This document shows, one piece after another, positions 28,039-38,682 of a DNA stretch of 64,000 bases. Every line of letters starts with the position of its first letter. Positions within the stretch are counted from its first letter, which is position 1. The notes beneath the pieces were generated by a model, which saw only the letters and a list, made by a program, of their open reading frames with translations, made no database searches and was not told the origin of the DNA. The position numbers and the translations under genes were made by a program. This DNA is from Thiobacillus sp. SCUT-2 (GTDB taxonomy: Bacteria; Pseudomonadota; Gammaproteobacteria; Burkholderiales; Thiobacillaceae): the NCBI RefSeq assembly GCF_035621355.1, contig NZ_CP141769.1:372001-436000 (forward strand), in the 5' to 3' direction.

Positions 28039-28871
28039 GTCGAGCTTCCGGTCAGGCGAACGTACTTGAACAGCGCGTGCGGCATGAGCCCATAGTGCGG
28101 GAAAAGCGCGCGGACGCGCCAGTGCTGGCGCTGCACCCAGCGGCTCCTGCGCACGGCGCGACGCCAGACCTCCGCGTCGTGCCGCGCGGCCAGCTGGCCC
28201 AGGGTGTTCACGCGTACGCCGGGCTGGCCGCGGAGCCAGTGCAGCAGATCCGAGAAGTCCTCCAGCGTGAGCGGTGCGTCGGCATGTCCGGATTCCTTGA
28301 AGTCGTAGTGGTGCATCACGGCGATGACGGCGAGACCACCTGCCGGGCGCCGGCGCGCGTCGGCCAGTGCGGGCCGCAGCTCGGTGAGCTGGCAGGTGCG
28401 CGGCAACTGCGCGAGCGGTCCGGATTCGACCCAGCCATGCTCGCCGCCGGCCGAGAGGTAGCGAAAGCCCTGCCGCTCCAGCACGGCGGCAGTGGTGGCA
28501 TCGAAGGTGTTGAACGGGGGCACGAAGCCGGAGATGGCGCAGCCGAATGCAGCTTCGAGCACCGCCTGCCCGGTGGAGATCTTCTCGGCCTGCGCCGGTT
28601 CATCGAGCCCGCAGAACTCCGAAGGCGGCATGTCGCCCGGGCGGCACGGCACATGGTCGAAGCCGTGCTGGGCGATTTCCACCCGCCCGAGCTGCTGTGC
28701 CTCGACGAGATGCGGCGCGCATGCGGCGGTCAGGCGGCGCTGTCCGGCGCACGGGATGACCGCGAAGGTCGCGCAGACATCGTGCGCCGCCAGGACCTGC
28801 AGGATGGCGCGCTCGAGCGCATGATCGCTGACCGCGGAGGGATCGTCGAAACGGATGGCGACGTCGGTCAT
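28035..28871 (-). CDS. Polysaccharide-deacetylase-like protein
   Basis: Predicted 278-residue NodB-fold protein. ATG 28871 gives MTDVAIRFDDPSAVSD, whose Asp-Asp pair corresponds to deacetylase motif 1. QHGFDHVPC near residue 77 supplies the H-x3-H metal pair, and FVPPFNTFD near 122 matches the RxPxG-type third motif loosely. A late histidine motif, IAVMHHYDF, lies near residue 182. It probably removes acyl groups from glycan or a glycolipid intermediate; no signal peptide is seen, so a cytoplasmic site is possible. Four bases separate it from the upstream GT2 gene. Confidence 0.75.
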   Translation of the reverse strand: MTDVAIRFDDPSAVSDHALERAILQVLAAHDVCATFAVIPCAGQRRLTAACAPHLVEAQQLGRVEIAQHGFDHVPCRPGDMPPSEFCGLDEPAQAEKISTGQAVLEAAFGCAISGFVPPFNTFDATTAAVLERQGFRYLSAGGEHGWVESGPLAQLPRTCQLTELRPALADARRRPAGGLAVIAVMHHYDFKESGHADAPLTLEDFSDLLHWLRGQPGVRVNTLGQLAARHDAEVWRRAVRRSRWVQRQHWRVRALFPHYGLMPHALFKYVRLTGSST

Positions 28872-28875
28872 GCGC

Positions 28876-29802
28876 TCAACCCTCCTGCCGGCTGCGATAG
28901 CCCTGCAGGCTGCCGAGCGCATGCGCCGCGTTCATCGCCTGGCGGACGAGACCTGGCTTGCCGCTGAGCGCCAGCCTTGCGGTGCGGCCGACGTGCCTGA
29001 GGAACTGCGCCAGCATGAAGGGGGGCACGCCGAGGGGCGCATGCCGGTAGCGCGGCAGCTCGTAGCGGCCGTGACGCACGCCGGCGCGGTAATGGAGCTT
29101 GATGAAATAGCGGCGATCGAGCCGCCAGGGCTCGACGGCATGCAGGACGGCCATGTCGGGGCGATAGCGGATGCGTGCCTGGCGGGCGAGCAGGGCGTTC
29201 AGCATCGCGGCGTCTTCGCCGCCGCCGATGTCCTTGCCCGCGCGCGTGTAGCGGGGATCGAAGCGCAGCGACGGATCGTCGCGAAACAGGCGCATGTCGT
29301 ACGCGACGTTGGCGGTCCACACGGGTGTCCCTGCGTCCTCGATCCAGAAGCGCTCGGGGCCATGGTCGACGGCGGCGAGAAAGCCGAGCAGGTTGTCCTC
29401 CAGCCATGCAGGGCGTGTCGTCGTCCGGAAGTCCATTTCCACCCGCCCGCCCGCACATTCGGCGCCCTCGTTCAGGATCGCATCGGCGGCGGCGTCGAGG
29501 AGACCCGGGCAGGGCAGTTCGTCGTCGTCGATGAACACCAGGATGTCGCTGCCGAGCGCTTCGTCGATTCCGCGATTGCGCGCGGCGACGATACCCTGCA
29601 CCGGCTCGTTGACCCAGCGCAGGCGGATTCCCGGCATGGCCGCCAGGCGCGCCAGCGTATCCGGCGTCGCGTCCGTGCTGTTGTTGTTGATCACCAGGAT
29701 CTCGAACGGAATCGGGCAGCTTTGCTCGCGCATGGCGCCCACCAGCGCATCCAGCCGGTCCGCCCGGTTGTAAGTGCAGAAAGCGAAGGTCAGCAGGGAC
29801 AT
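28876..29802 (-). CDS. Glycosyltransferase family 2 protein
   Basis: Predicted 308-residue GT-A enzyme with FAFCTYNRADRLDALVGAM at the N-terminus, VINNNSTDATPDTLARL near residue 38 and FIDDDELP near residue 90 as the metal-binding motif. GGGEDAAMLNALL near residue 193 is the later acidic signature. The C-terminus has basic and amphipathic segments but no certain membrane helix. It lies between another GT2 gene and a deacetylase in the minus-strand glycan block. Sugar donor unknown. Confidence 0.87.
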   Translation of the reverse strand: MSLLTFAFCTYNRADRLDALVGAMREQSCPIPFEILVINNNSTDATPDTLARLAAMPGIRLRWVNEPVQGIVAARNRGIDEALGSDILVFIDDDELPCPGLLDAAADAILNEGAECAGGRVEMDFRTTTRPAWLEDNLLGFLAAVDHGPERFWIEDAGTPVWTANVAYDMRLFRDDPSLRFDPRYTRAGKDIGGGEDAAMLNALLARQARIRYRPDMAVLHAVEPWRLDRRYFIKLHYRAGVRHGRYELPRYRHAPLGVPPFMLAQFLRHVGRTARLALSGKPGLVRQAMNAAHALGSLQGYRSRQEG

Positions 29803-29823
29803 GGCATGGCGGCGGTAAACGGT

Positions 29824-30771
29824 TCAGATCGGTCCATCGAAGGCACGCGGAATGCTTTCGCGCAGCCCCAACAGCCGGCGATGCCAGGATTCCGGCAGCC
29901 AGGCCGGCAGCATGTACTTCCAGTCGGCAAGTCTGCCATAGCCGTGCTTCATGACCGCACGGAAAATTCGGCGGGCAGCGGGCAGGTCGCGTTGCCAGTA
30001 GCACGCGTAGCCGCGCAGCAGGAGTTCGCCGTCGGTCAGTGCGCGCAGGGCCCGACGGCTGAAGCGCGATGCGATCTCCGGATGCGCCGTCAGATAGGCC
30101 TGCTGGACGTCGAAGTGGGCGAGCGCAATGCGCGCCTGGTCGGCGATCATCTGGTTGCCGTGATGCCGGTAATAGGCCAGCACCTCCGGGACGCGCACGA
30201 GCGGATGCGGGATCGCGCTGCGAAGCCACAGTGCGAAATCCTCGCAGCGCTTGAGCGCCGGGTCGAAGAGGCCGGCGTCGAACAGATGTTCGCGCCGGAT
30301 CATGGCCGCGTGCACGGGCCAGCGCGGGCTGCACAGCAGCTTTGCGGTCTTGTCGGGCATGGCCTCGTAATCGGGCGGGATGAAGGGTTCGCCACGCCCG
30401 CCCGGCAAGCCGGCGTTCTTCCATCCGCAGTACGCGATCGCCGCCTGCGGGTGCGCATCCAGCGCGGCCGACAGTTTCGCCAGGAAATCAGGCGCCCACC
30501 AGTCGTCCGCGTCGAGAAATGCAAACAGCGCACCTTGCGCCGCGCGAATACCGGCGTTGCGCGCCGCGGGCAGTCCGGCGTTCGCCTGGTCGACGACGCG
30601 AATGCGCGGGCCATAGCGCGCCATGATGGCCCGCGAGTCATCCGTCGAGCCGTCGTTCACCACGATGACTTCGTGGTCGACGCCGATCTGGCTCAGCGCC
30701 GAGTCGATGGCCTCGTGCAGGAACGCCGCGCCGTTGTAGCAGGGAATGACGACGGAGATGCGCGGGCTCAT
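29824..30771 (-). CDS. Glycosyltransferase family 2 protein
   Basis: Predicted 315-residue GT-A enzyme. ISVVIPCYNGAAFLHEAIDS opens the domain, VNDGSTDDSRAIM lies near residue 38 and FLDADDWWAPDFLAKL near residue 85. KRCEDFALWLRS near residue 175 contains the acidic motif of the acceptor region. ATG 30771 overlaps the upstream deacetylase stop; the frame is open beyond it, but that part lies over the deacetylase gene in another frame. It is probably another chain-building enzyme of the minus-strand block. Confidence 0.87.
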   Translation of the reverse strand: MSPRISVVIPCYNGAAFLHEAIDSALSQIGVDHEVIVVNDGSTDDSRAIMARYGPRIRVVDQANAGLPAARNAGIRAAQGALFAFLDADDWWAPDFLAKLSAALDAHPQAAIAYCGWKNAGLPGGRGEPFIPPDYEAMPDKTAKLLCSPRWPVHAAMIRREHLFDAGLFDPALKRCEDFALWLRSAIPHPLVRVPEVLAYYRHHGNQMIADQARIALAHFDVQQAYLTAHPEIASRFSRRALRALTDGELLLRGYACYWQRDLPAARRIFRAVMKHGYGRLADWKYMLPAWLPESWHRRLLGLRESIPRAFDGPI

Positions 30772-31583
30772 GGACGGGACGCGAAAGCCTGGGCAAAGCG
30801 GACGAACTCGTACCGAAGCAACTTGCGAAAGCTGGTCTGGTTGTCGCCAAAACTCAGATTGCGCACGAACATGCTCATCGTGTCGGTATTGAAGACGGTC
30901 AGGCGGCGCAGGCGGTACGGGTCGGCGTCGCGCAAGGCCCACCCCGAGCACGTGGTGCACGCCGTGGCATAGCCCGCTTGTGCCGCGGCCGCGGCGCAGC
31001 GCGCGTCCCAGGCGCCGTACGGATAGGCGAAGCTCGTCACCGCCGTGCCGAGCGCGTCTTCCAGGGCCGCCTTGGAATCGGCCAGTTCCTGCCTCAGGCT
31101 CGGGTCGTCCACGCTCGTCAGGCGGACGTGGTTCACCGTGTGGGAGCCGATCTCCATGCCGCCCGCCTGCATGTCGCGCAGTTCGGCTGCGTTCAGCATG
31201 CGCCCGGCCGGCCGGCCGGAATCCCGCCAGTGCGGCGTGCGGCCCAGCGCGCCGGAGACGACGAACCAGCTCGCGCGCATTCCCCGCCGGTGCAGGGCTT
31301 CGCACGCGGCGAGGTTGTCGAGATAGCCGTCGTCGAAAGTGATGACGGCCGTGCGTCCGCGCCAGGCCGTGGCCGGGGCGGCGACCAGCTCCGCCACGGT
31401 CGGTGTCGCATAGCCCTCGCCGGCGAGAAAATCGAGCTGATCGCAGAAGCGCTGCATGGACACGGCCCACGGCCATTCGGGGGCAAGCTTTCCCGGCGTG
31501 ATGGCGTGATACATGAGGATGACCGGCCCGTGCTGCCCGGCCTGGCGGTGAAGCGCGCGCGAGAGCGGATCGATCCAGGTCAT
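30768..31583 (-). CDS. Polysaccharide deacetylase family protein
   Basis: Predicted 271-residue NodB-fold deacetylase with well-preserved motifs: VILMYHAITPG near residue 21, motif 1 VITFDDGYLDN near residue 79 and motif 2 EIGSHTVNHVRL near residue 144. SFAYPYGAWDARC near 187 corresponds to motif 3. Of the three deacetylase-fold proteins here this is the most canonical, so metal-dependent N- or O-deacetylation of a glycan is likely. ATG 31583 overlaps the stop of the flippase gene, and its own stop overlaps the GT2 gene, so the three are probably co-translated. Confidence 0.88.
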   Translation of the reverse strand: MTWIDPLSRALHRQAGQHGPVILMYHAITPGKLAPEWPWAVSMQRFCDQLDFLAGEGYATPTVAELVAAPATAWRGRTAVITFDDGYLDNLAACEALHRRGMRASWFVVSGALGRTPHWRDSGRPAGRMLNAAELRDMQAGGMEIGSHTVNHVRLTSVDDPSLRQELADSKAALEDALGTAVTSFAYPYGAWDARCAAAAAQAGYATACTTCSGWALRDADPYRLRRLTVFNTDTMSMFVRNLSFGDNQTSFRKLLRYEFVRFAQAFASRP

Positions 31584-33046
31584 GCGAGGGCCTTGGTGAG
31601 CTTGAGCCGGGCCTTCCAGCGTGCCGTTTCGGTCGCCAGGGCCGGAATCGGCAGATAGAGGAAGCAGAGGAGGTATGCCAAGCCGCCGGTGGCGGCCATG
31701 GTCAGCACATAGAGCGCATCGACGGCCCGCACCGGCGGCGGAACGACGCGGTCGACGAGCCAGAGGACGGCGAGCAGGATGGCGTTGAGCAGCGCCGCCG
31801 GCACGAAGGCACGCGCCAGGTCGCGCCAGCGGGCGCGCAGCGACCGCTTGGCGAGCCAGTACATGTGAAGCGTGATATACAGCTGCGCGAGGACCATGCC
31901 GCTGGCCACGCCGGTCATGCCGTATGGCAGGCCGGCGAGGATCGCCCCTGCGGCAACGGCGATCATGATGAGCTGCGCGACGAGTTCCTTGTCCAGCCAG
32001 CTGCGCGCCGCCAGGACGGCACCGGCCAGGTTCTCGATCATCATCAGCGGCGCGGCGAGGCTGAGAATCATCAGCGGCGCGGCCGAATCCGCCCAGCGCT
32101 GGCCGAACAGCGTGACGACCAGGGGTTTGGCGAGCCAGAGGAAGCCGACGTAGAACGGCAGGGCGTAGACGGCCACCAGCGTGAGGCTGCGAAAGAACAG
32201 ATACCGGCACTTGTCGAGATTGTCCTGCTCCTTCGCCAGCGCCCGGAACACCACGTCGTAAACCGAACCGGTGATGAAGCCGTGCGGGCGCGCCGCGAGG
32301 CTTTCGGCCTTGTTGTAGAGACCCACGCCCGCGGCGCCCAGACTGCGCGACAGAATGAAGGTGGGCAACTGCCGGCGTATATAGCAGACGATATTGTTGC
32401 TGGACGCCAGGACGCCGTACCGCATCAGTTCCCCGGCACGCGCAAAGTCGAAACAGAGGCCGGGACGCCAGCGCGCATACCAGGAGAACTGGAGCGCACC
32501 GGCGATCGACCCGAACAGCCCGGCGAGGATCAGGCTCCAGGGGCCGTGGCCCAGATACGCCAGGCTCAGCGCGATGCCGTTGTAGAACACCAGGTTGACC
32601 AGCTGGACCGCCGTCTTTGCCTTGAAGCGCATTTCCCGGTGCAACATGTTGCTCGGTACGTTGAAGAACGGGCGCACGAGAAAGGAAAGCGCTGCCACGC
32701 GCAGGAGGTCGGCATACAGCGGATTGCCGTACCAGCGCCCGAACCAGGGTGCGAGGGCGAAGAAGATGCCGACGATCGTCATGCCGATCAGCAATTGCAG
32801 CGTGAACAGCAGGTCGTAATCGCGCTTGCTGGCTTCCCTTGCCCGGACGATCGCCTGGCCCATCCCCCCCCCGGCAACGAATCCGGCCAGGCTGGTGAAG
32901 ATCAGGATGGTCGCGACCATGCCGAATTCGGCCGGCAACAGGAGGCGGGCCAGGATCAGTCCTAGCGCGAAGTTGATCAGCTGGCTGCCCGTGTTTCCGA
33001 TGAATACCCACTTGGCGCCATGGCGGATGGAATTGCCCAGGCTCAT
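31580..33046 (-). CDS. Wzx/WzxC-type polysaccharide flippase
   Basis: Integral membrane protein of 488 residues with about twelve to fourteen hydrophobic helices, beginning SLGNSIRHGAKWVFIGNTGS. The MOP-superfamily region ILARLLLPAEFGMVATIL at about 31-48 and LSRSLGAAGVGLYNKAESLA near residue 233 resemble WzxC/TuaB-type transporters, which move lipid-linked sugar repeats across the inner membrane. It is the only flippase in the window and so the best candidate for exporting the repeat units built by the surrounding glycosyltransferases. A 55-base gap separates it from the methyltransferase gene upstream. Confidence 0.88.
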   Translation of the reverse strand: MSLGNSIRHGAKWVFIGNTGSQLINFALGLILARLLLPAEFGMVATILIFTSLAGFVAGGGMGQAIVRAREASKRDYDLLFTLQLLIGMTIVGIFFALAPWFGRWYGNPLYADLLRVAALSFLVRPFFNVPSNMLHREMRFKAKTAVQLVNLVFYNGIALSLAYLGHGPWSLILAGLFGSIAGALQFSWYARWRPGLCFDFARAGELMRYGVLASSNNIVCYIRRQLPTFILSRSLGAAGVGLYNKAESLAARPHGFITGSVYDVVFRALAKEQDNLDKCRYLFFRSLTLVAVYALPFYVGFLWLAKPLVVTLFGQRWADSAAPLMILSLAAPLMMIENLAGAVLAARSWLDKELVAQLIMIAVAAGAILAGLPYGMTGVASGMVLAQLYITLHMYWLAKRSLRARWRDLARAFVPAALLNAILLAVLWLVDRVVPPPVRAVDALYVLTMAATGGLAYLLCFLYLPIPALATETARWKARLKLTKALA

Positions 33047-33101
33047 TTCTTGTCGCGGCGGGCGAAGTGCGGAGAATGCATGGCAAGCATATCAGCAAGG
33101 T

Positions 33102-33935
33102 CTATGCCTGGGCACCGGTGTTCTGCCTGCGCACGAGCACCTGGTCGCGGCCGCGCCGCGATCCCAGGCGCGCGGCAGCCAGCAGCGCGAGGGGAACGGC
33201 CAGCGGCATGCGGCTGGCGAGCCAGAGCTTCCAGCGCGGCAGCCGTCTTGCCGAGAAGACGTGCAGGCGCCCCGCCGGGTAATACCACATGCCCAGTTGC
33301 CGGGCCAGGCGGTCGAGCCCGCGGCGGGAAAAGAACGCGATATGCTGGCCGGTGGAAAAGGCATAGTAGCTCCAGTCCGCAGGAGCAGGTGGGTGCCCGT
33401 CGGCGAACACCTCGGTCGTGAAAACCAGGGTGTCGCTGCGCTGTTCTGCCAGCGTGCGGCGAATGAACGCGCGCGGATCGGGGAGGTGCTCAAGGACTTC
33501 GATGGCGCTGACCGCGGTGCTCGCGCCTTCCCGTACGTTCGCGTCGAAGCCGCGCGCGAAGAGGTTCTTCGCGTAGCGGTCGGACCAGTAATAATCGTAG
33601 CCGAGATCCCGCATCAGCCGGGTGAGAAGCCCGTATCCTCCCCCGACATCGACGAACTTGCCCTCGCCGCGGTCCCCCAGCACCGTATAGCAGAATGCCG
33701 CAAGTCGCAGCGCCGTGAAAATGTTGCGCGCGGCGACATCGGTGTCCTCCGCGGCGAGGGCTTCCGTGTACGCCTCCTCCAGCCAGGTGGGTTGATCGAC
33801 GAACACGTGATCGCATCCGCGGCAGTAGTGATAGGGCACGACGTATCGGTTCAGGACGGTGGCGGAGAACAGGGCAGGAGTCGGGGTCCCGCACAGACGA
33901 CAGGCGACCGTGGCGGTCGGGGAAGCGGGGCTCAT
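33102..33935 (-). CDS. Class I SAM-dependent methyltransferase with N-terminal Cys pairs
   Basis: Predicted 277-residue methyltransferase. Residues 12-15 (CRLC) and about 38-41 (CRGC) form two C-x2-C pairs that probably bind zinc, as in sugar-modifying methyltransferases of the Methyltransf_13/14 type. The SAM-binding motif I is KFVDVGGGYGLLTRLMRD near residue 92, and SAIEVLEHLPDPRAF near 142 is a typical post-II motif. ATG 33935 overlaps the upstream GT4 stop; upstream open frame is a shadow of that gene. It could methylate a sugar of the glycan. Confidence 0.82.
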   Translation of the reverse strand: MSPASPTATVACRLCGTPTPALFSATVLNRYVVPYHYCRGCDHVFVDQPTWLEEAYTEALAAEDTDVAARNIFTALRLAAFCYTVLGDRGEGKFVDVGGGYGLLTRLMRDLGYDYYWSDRYAKNLFARGFDANVREGASTAVSAIEVLEHLPDPRAFIRRTLAEQRSDTLVFTTEVFADGHPPAPADWSYYAFSTGQHIAFFSRRGLDRLARQLGMWYYPAGRLHVFSARRLPRWKLWLASRMPLAVPLALLAAARLGSRRGRDQVLVRRQNTGAQA

Positions 33936-35068
33936 CGGGTTTCGTTCCCCTGCGCGGCGGCGGGTGCGTCCGTCGCGCAAAGCTGTGCGACGCGTTCGTC
34001 GAACACGCGGCGCGTGTAGTGCCGGTCGAGCAACGCGCGTCCCCGCTCGACTTGTCGCTGGCGCTCGCCGGGGGCACCCAGCCAGGCAAGGCAGAGCCCG
34101 GCGAACTCGGACTCGTCGCGGGCGACGCCCAGGCCCGCTCCGGCCAGGTCCGCCTGGAACGCTTCGGCGCAATGCGGCGTCGTCACGCAGGCACGGCCAT
34201 AGGCGATCGATTCCAGGATCTTGATGTTCGTGCCGCCTCCCGAATGAATCGGCGCGATGGTGAGCGCGGCATTGCGGTAGGCCTCGCCCAAGTCGTCGAC
34301 GAAACCGGGCGCGGTGACGCCGGGGTACCGTTCCCATTCCGCCCGGAGCGCAGGCGGCGCGGCGCCCGCGAGGAGCAGGCGGGCCGCCGGCCGGGCGGCC
34401 CTGATGACGGGCCAGCAATGTGCGAGGAAGCGGTCGATTCCTTCGCGATTGGGTCCGTACCAGAGCGACCCGACGAACAGGAGCGTGGTGCTGTCCGACT
34501 GCGGAAACGGCTGGCCAGGCGGATCGAAGGGGATGTTGGGCAATAGCGCCGATGACAGGTCAGGGTGTCGCGCCTGGTCGCGGCGGCTTACGAAGAAGAA
34601 CGCGTCGAAGCGCCGCAGCTGGCGCCGCGCCAGCCATGCCGCATAGCCCGACTTGAGCCTGGCCAGGGGGGCCGGCGCATGCCCTCCGTAGTGGTAGCGC
34701 CAGTCGTCGAGATCCACCACGGTACGTGCGCCGCGGGGAAGGCGAAGCTTGCTGGCGGGGTTGAGATAGCGGCTGACGATCACGCGGTAGCGGCGAAGAT
34801 CGACGTCGCCGGCTTCGAGCATGCGTTGCAGCCTGTCGTCGGGGGCGAATTTTCCGATGCCCAGCGGCGACTGGTGCCACAGTCCATGGGCGAGGATGCC
34901 CGGGGCCGGCGGGCTCAATCGAGTGGGGCCCGGGGTGGGCTCCAGGAGCACGACGTCGACATCGCCGAGCCGCTCCAACGCGGCATGCAGCAAGGCCGTG
35001 CGCTGCTGGGCACCGGAGCGGGGAGCGAACGGCGACGCGGGGGACAGCAGCAGGATCGAGTCGGACAT
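33932..35068 (-). CDS. Glycosyltransferase family 4 protein
   Basis: Predicted 378-residue GT-B enzyme. The opening [20 protein letters not shown] is an N-terminal acceptor-domain motif. [20 protein letters not shown] near residue 195 and [19 protein letters not shown] near 276 are GT4 features, similar to the layout of the glycosyltransferase at position 30. It is the first gene of the long minus-strand block and lies divergent to aroB, marking the right edge of the glycan region. The 160 bases between them carry the aroB promoter and probably one for this block. Confidence 0.85.
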   Translation of the reverse strand: MSDSILLLSPASPFAPRSGAQQRTALLHAALERLGDVDVVLLEPTPGPTRLSPPAPGILAHGLWHQSPLGIGKFAPDDRLQRMLEAGDVDLRRYRVIVSRYLNPASKLRLPRGARTVVDLDDWRYHYGGHAPAPLARLKSGYAAWLARRQLRRFDAFFFVSRRDQARHPDLSSALLPNIPFDPPGQPFPQSDSTTLLFVGSLWYGPNREGIDRFLAHCWPVIRAARPAARLLLAGAAPPALRAEWERYPGVTAPGFVDDLGEAYRNAALTIAPIHSGGGTNIKILESIAYGRACVTTPHCAEAFQADLAGAGLGVARDESEFAGLCLAWLGAPGERQRQVERGRALLDRHYTRRVFDERVAQLCATDAPAAAQGNETR

Positions 35069-35184
35069 GAGGGCGAGCAGCTCTGTCGTGGGGGGGGCGC
35101 GGAAGTTTCGACGAAACGAACGAAATCATAACGCCGGCGGGCCTGTTGCGCGCGGAGTCCGCGAATGCAGCAGCCTGCGCCGGT

Positions 35185-35193
35185 TGCTACAAT
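35185..35193 (+). promoter_or_regulatory. Possible extended -10 promoter element for aroB
   Basis: TGC followed by TACAAT forms an extended -10 element 35 bases before the aroB ATG. No good -35 box lies at the right spacing, which is acceptable for extended -10 promoters. Seen by eye only. Confidence 0.4.
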
Positions 35194-35228
35194 GTGCCGT
35201 CCCCACCTCCTGCCCCTCGCTTCGCCCC

Positions 35229-36308
35229 ATGCAAACGCTCACCGTCGACCTCGGCGACCGCTCCTATCCCATCCACATCGGCGCCGGCCTGCTCGCCCGC
35301 GGCGATCTCATCGTGCCGCACCTGGCGCAGAAGCGGGTGATGGTGGTGACGAACACGACGGTCGCGCCCTTGTACCTTGCGCAGCTGACAGCGACGCTGG
35401 AGGGCGCCGGGGTGCAGGTGGCGAGCGTCGTGCTGCCCGACGGCGAGGCGTACAAGACCTGGGAAACGCTGAACCTGATCTTCGATGCGCTCCTGACCGA
35501 ACGCGCCGAGCGCAAGACCACGCTGATCGCGCTGGGGGGTGGCGTGATCGGCGACATGACCGGTTTCGCCGCCGCGTGCTACCAGCGCGGCGTGCCCTTC
35601 ATCCAGATTCCCACGACGCTGCTGTCGCAGGTCGATTCCTCGGTCGGCGGCAAGACCGGCATCAACCATCCGCTCGGCAAGAACATGATCGGTGCCTTCT
35701 ACCAGCCGAAGGCGGTGCTGGCCGACACCGACACGCTGAAGACGCTGCCGCCGCGCGAGCTCTCCGCCGGGCTGGCCGAGGTGATCAAGTACGGCCTGAT
35801 CTGGGACGCGGAATTTCTCGGCTGGCTGGAAGCCAACATGGAAAAGCTGCGCGCACTCGACCCGGTGGCGATCGCGCACGCGATCTATCGGTCGTGCGAG
35901 ATCAAGGCGCAGGTGGTGGCGCAGGACGAGCGCGAGGGCGGCTTGCGGGCCATCCTCAACCTCGGCCACACCTTCGGCCACGCGATCGAGACCGGCATGG
36001 GCTACGGCAACTGGCTGCACGGCGAGGCGGTCGCCGCGGGCATGGTGCTGGCGGCGCAGACCTCGCAGCGCCTGGGCTGGATCGCCGAGGCCGACGTCGC
36101 ACGCACGCGCACGCTGATCCGCGCGGCGGGGCTGCCCGACGTCGCCCCCGATCTCGGTTTCGAGAAATACCTCGAATACATGGGCCACGACAAGAAGGTC
36201 GAAGGCGGCAAGATGCGCTTCGTGCTGTTGAAGAAGCTGGGCGAGGCGGTGATCACCGGCGATGTCCCTCACGATGTGCTGAGCGGCGTGCTGGCCAGGC
36301 CGCACTGA
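35229..36308 (+). CDS. aroB: 3-dehydroquinate synthase
   Basis: Second enzyme of the shikimate pathway, converting DAHP to 3-dehydroquinate in the cytoplasm with NAD and a divalent metal. The 359-residue length is normal. Family motifs are clear: [13 protein letters not shown] near residue 70, [16 protein letters not shown] near 100, the [18 protein letters not shown] region near 130, and metal-ligand histidines in [11 protein letters not shown] (near 247) and WLHGEAVA (near 262). The ATG at 35229 follows a 160-base divergent gap. In most betaproteobacteria aroK directly precedes aroB; here a glycan cluster sits in that place. dgt follows after ten bases. Confidence 0.97.
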   Translation: MQTLTVDLGDRSYPIHIGAGLLARGDLIVPHLAQKRVMVVTNTTVAPLYLAQLTATLEGAGVQVASVVLPDGEAYKTWETLNLIFDALLTERAERKTTLIALGGGVIGDMTGFAAACYQRGVPFIQIPTTLLSQVDSSVGGKTGINHPLGKNMIGAFYQPKAVLADTDTLKTLPPRELSAGLAEVIKYGLIWDAEFLGWLEANMEKLRALDPVAIAHAIYRSCEIKAQVVAQDEREGGLRAILNLGHTFGHAIETGMGYGNWLHGEAVAAGMVLAAQTSQRLGWIAEADVARTRTLIRAAGLPDVAPDLGFEKYLEYMGHDKKVEGGKMRFVLLKKLGEAVITGDVPHDVLSGVLARPH

Positions 36309-36318
36309 AGGAGACCGG

Positions 36319-37449
<1,131 letters not shown>

Positions 37450-37464
37450 GGCGCCCGCGGGCAT

Positions 37465-38166
37465 CTAGCCCGAGGCGTCGGCGGGCGGCAGGGTACGGGC
37501 CGCGACCCAGCAGTCGACGGCGCGCGCGCCTGCCCGTTTCAGCGCCGCGGCGAGCTCGTCGAGACTGGTCCCGGTCGTCATCACGTCGTCCACCAGTGCG
37601 ATGTGCAATCCGCGAACGTCGCCCTCGCAGGAAAACGCCCCGCGCACGTTGCGCCGCCGTGCATCGTGCTTGAGGCCCTGTTGCGGCGGCGTGTCGCGGT
37701 TGCGCCGGCAACTGTCCAGGTCGAGCGGCAGACCGACGCGCTGCGCGACCTCGCGGGCGATCTCGGTGGCGTGATTGAAGCCGCGCGCGCGGATACGGGC
37801 CGGGTGCAGGGGCATGGCGATCAGCCGGTCCGGCAGCGGGGCGTCGGCCACGGCGCGCGCAAGCGCCGCGCCGAGTACCGGCGCGACGGCGAGCTGCCCC
37901 TGATATTTCAGGCGCGGGATCAGGCGGTCCAGCGGGAAGGCGTAGGCCAGCGCCGCCGACGTGCGGTCGAATGCGGGCGGGCGCTTGAGGCAGGCACCGC
38001 AGGTCTGCCCGAGCGGGGTCGGGGTGGCGCAGCGCGGGCACTGCGGCGCGCCGTGCCAGGGCAGGTCCGCCAGGCACGCGGCGCACAACGGCTCGGGCCC
38101 CGCGACGGCGCCGCACAGCAGGCAGTGTTGCGGAAAGGCCTGCCTAAATAATGATCGGATGTTCAA
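37465..38166 (-). CDS. comF: ComF family protein
   Basis: Predicted 233-residue phosphoribosyltransferase-fold protein of the ComF family, linked to natural DNA uptake in other bacteria. The N-terminus has three C-x2-C pairs (CLLC, CPRC, CGAC), probably a zinc site, with CAAC between. IALVDDVMTTGTSLDELA near residue 185 is the PRPP-binding loop. I chose TTG 38166, which has an AAGGA just upstream; no ATG gives a compatible N-terminus and longer frames run into the divergent gene. It is convergent with dgt and divergent from the membrane-protein gene before bioB. Confidence 0.85.
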   Translation of the reverse strand: MNIRSLFRQAFPQHCLLCGAVAGPEPLCAACLADLPWHGAPQCPRCATPTPLGQTCGACLKRPPAFDRTSAALAYAFPLDRLIPRLKYQGQLAVAPVLGAALARAVADAPLPDRLIAMPLHPARIRARGFNHATEIAREVAQRVGLPLDLDSCRRNRDTPPQQGLKHDARRRNVRGAFSCEGDVRGLHIALVDDVMTTGTSLDELAAALKRAGARAVDCWVAARTLPPADASG

Positions 38167-38211
38167 TTGTCCTTGGGTTGAAGTTTGACAGTGGCGCGCC
38201 CGGCCCCGAAA

Positions 38212-38682
38212 ATGGCCGCCATCATGAAAGCCAAACGTGTGATCTCGGCCGCGTCGTCCCGCTTCTCGGCGCAGATTTTCAACATTATCACGGTCGCGGT
38301 GATGCTGATCTCGCTGTCGGCGCTGCTCCTGGGCAAGCTGCTCGCCAGCCAGAAGATCGGCTTCCTGCCGTTCGTGCTGTCGATGCCGCCGATCATGATC
38401 TGGCTGGGCGCCTCGATGTTCGTCTACGCGACCGTCGCGCATCATCCGAATTCCAGGGCCGCGCATTACAACAAGTGGGCCGGCTATCGCTTCTACGGCG
38501 TGATGGGCACGCTGATGGTGTTCGGGCAGCCGCTGTACGACGTGCTTGGCGGCTGGCAGGGACTGATGCTGGTGATGGGACTGGCGGTGGTGATCATCGT
38601 GCCCTGGGCGCTGTACGACATTTTCAAGGCCGCGCGCGAGCCGTGGCAGGACATGACCATCGAGGTGGCAATCAATGAATGA
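38212..38682 (+). CDS. Small membrane protein of unknown function upstream of bioB
   Basis: Predicted 156-residue protein with about four hydrophobic helices ([20 protein letters not shown], then [20 protein letters not shown], and two more around residues 100-135). I do not recognise a named domain. The start is uncertain: ATG 38212, ATG 38224 and TTG 38185 are all in frame, and none has a strong RBS. The last eight bases overlap bioB, so it is probably the first gene of the biotin operon and translationally coupled to it. A transport role for biotin or a precursor is possible but purely contextual. Confidence 0.7.
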   Translation: MAAIMKAKRVISAASSRFSAQIFNIITVAVMLISLSALLLGKLLASQKIGFLPFVLSMPPIMIWLGASMFVYATVAHHPNSRAAHYNKWAGYRFYGVMGTLMVFGQPLYDVLGGWQGLMLVMGLAVVIIVPWALYDIFKAAREPWQDMTIEVAINE

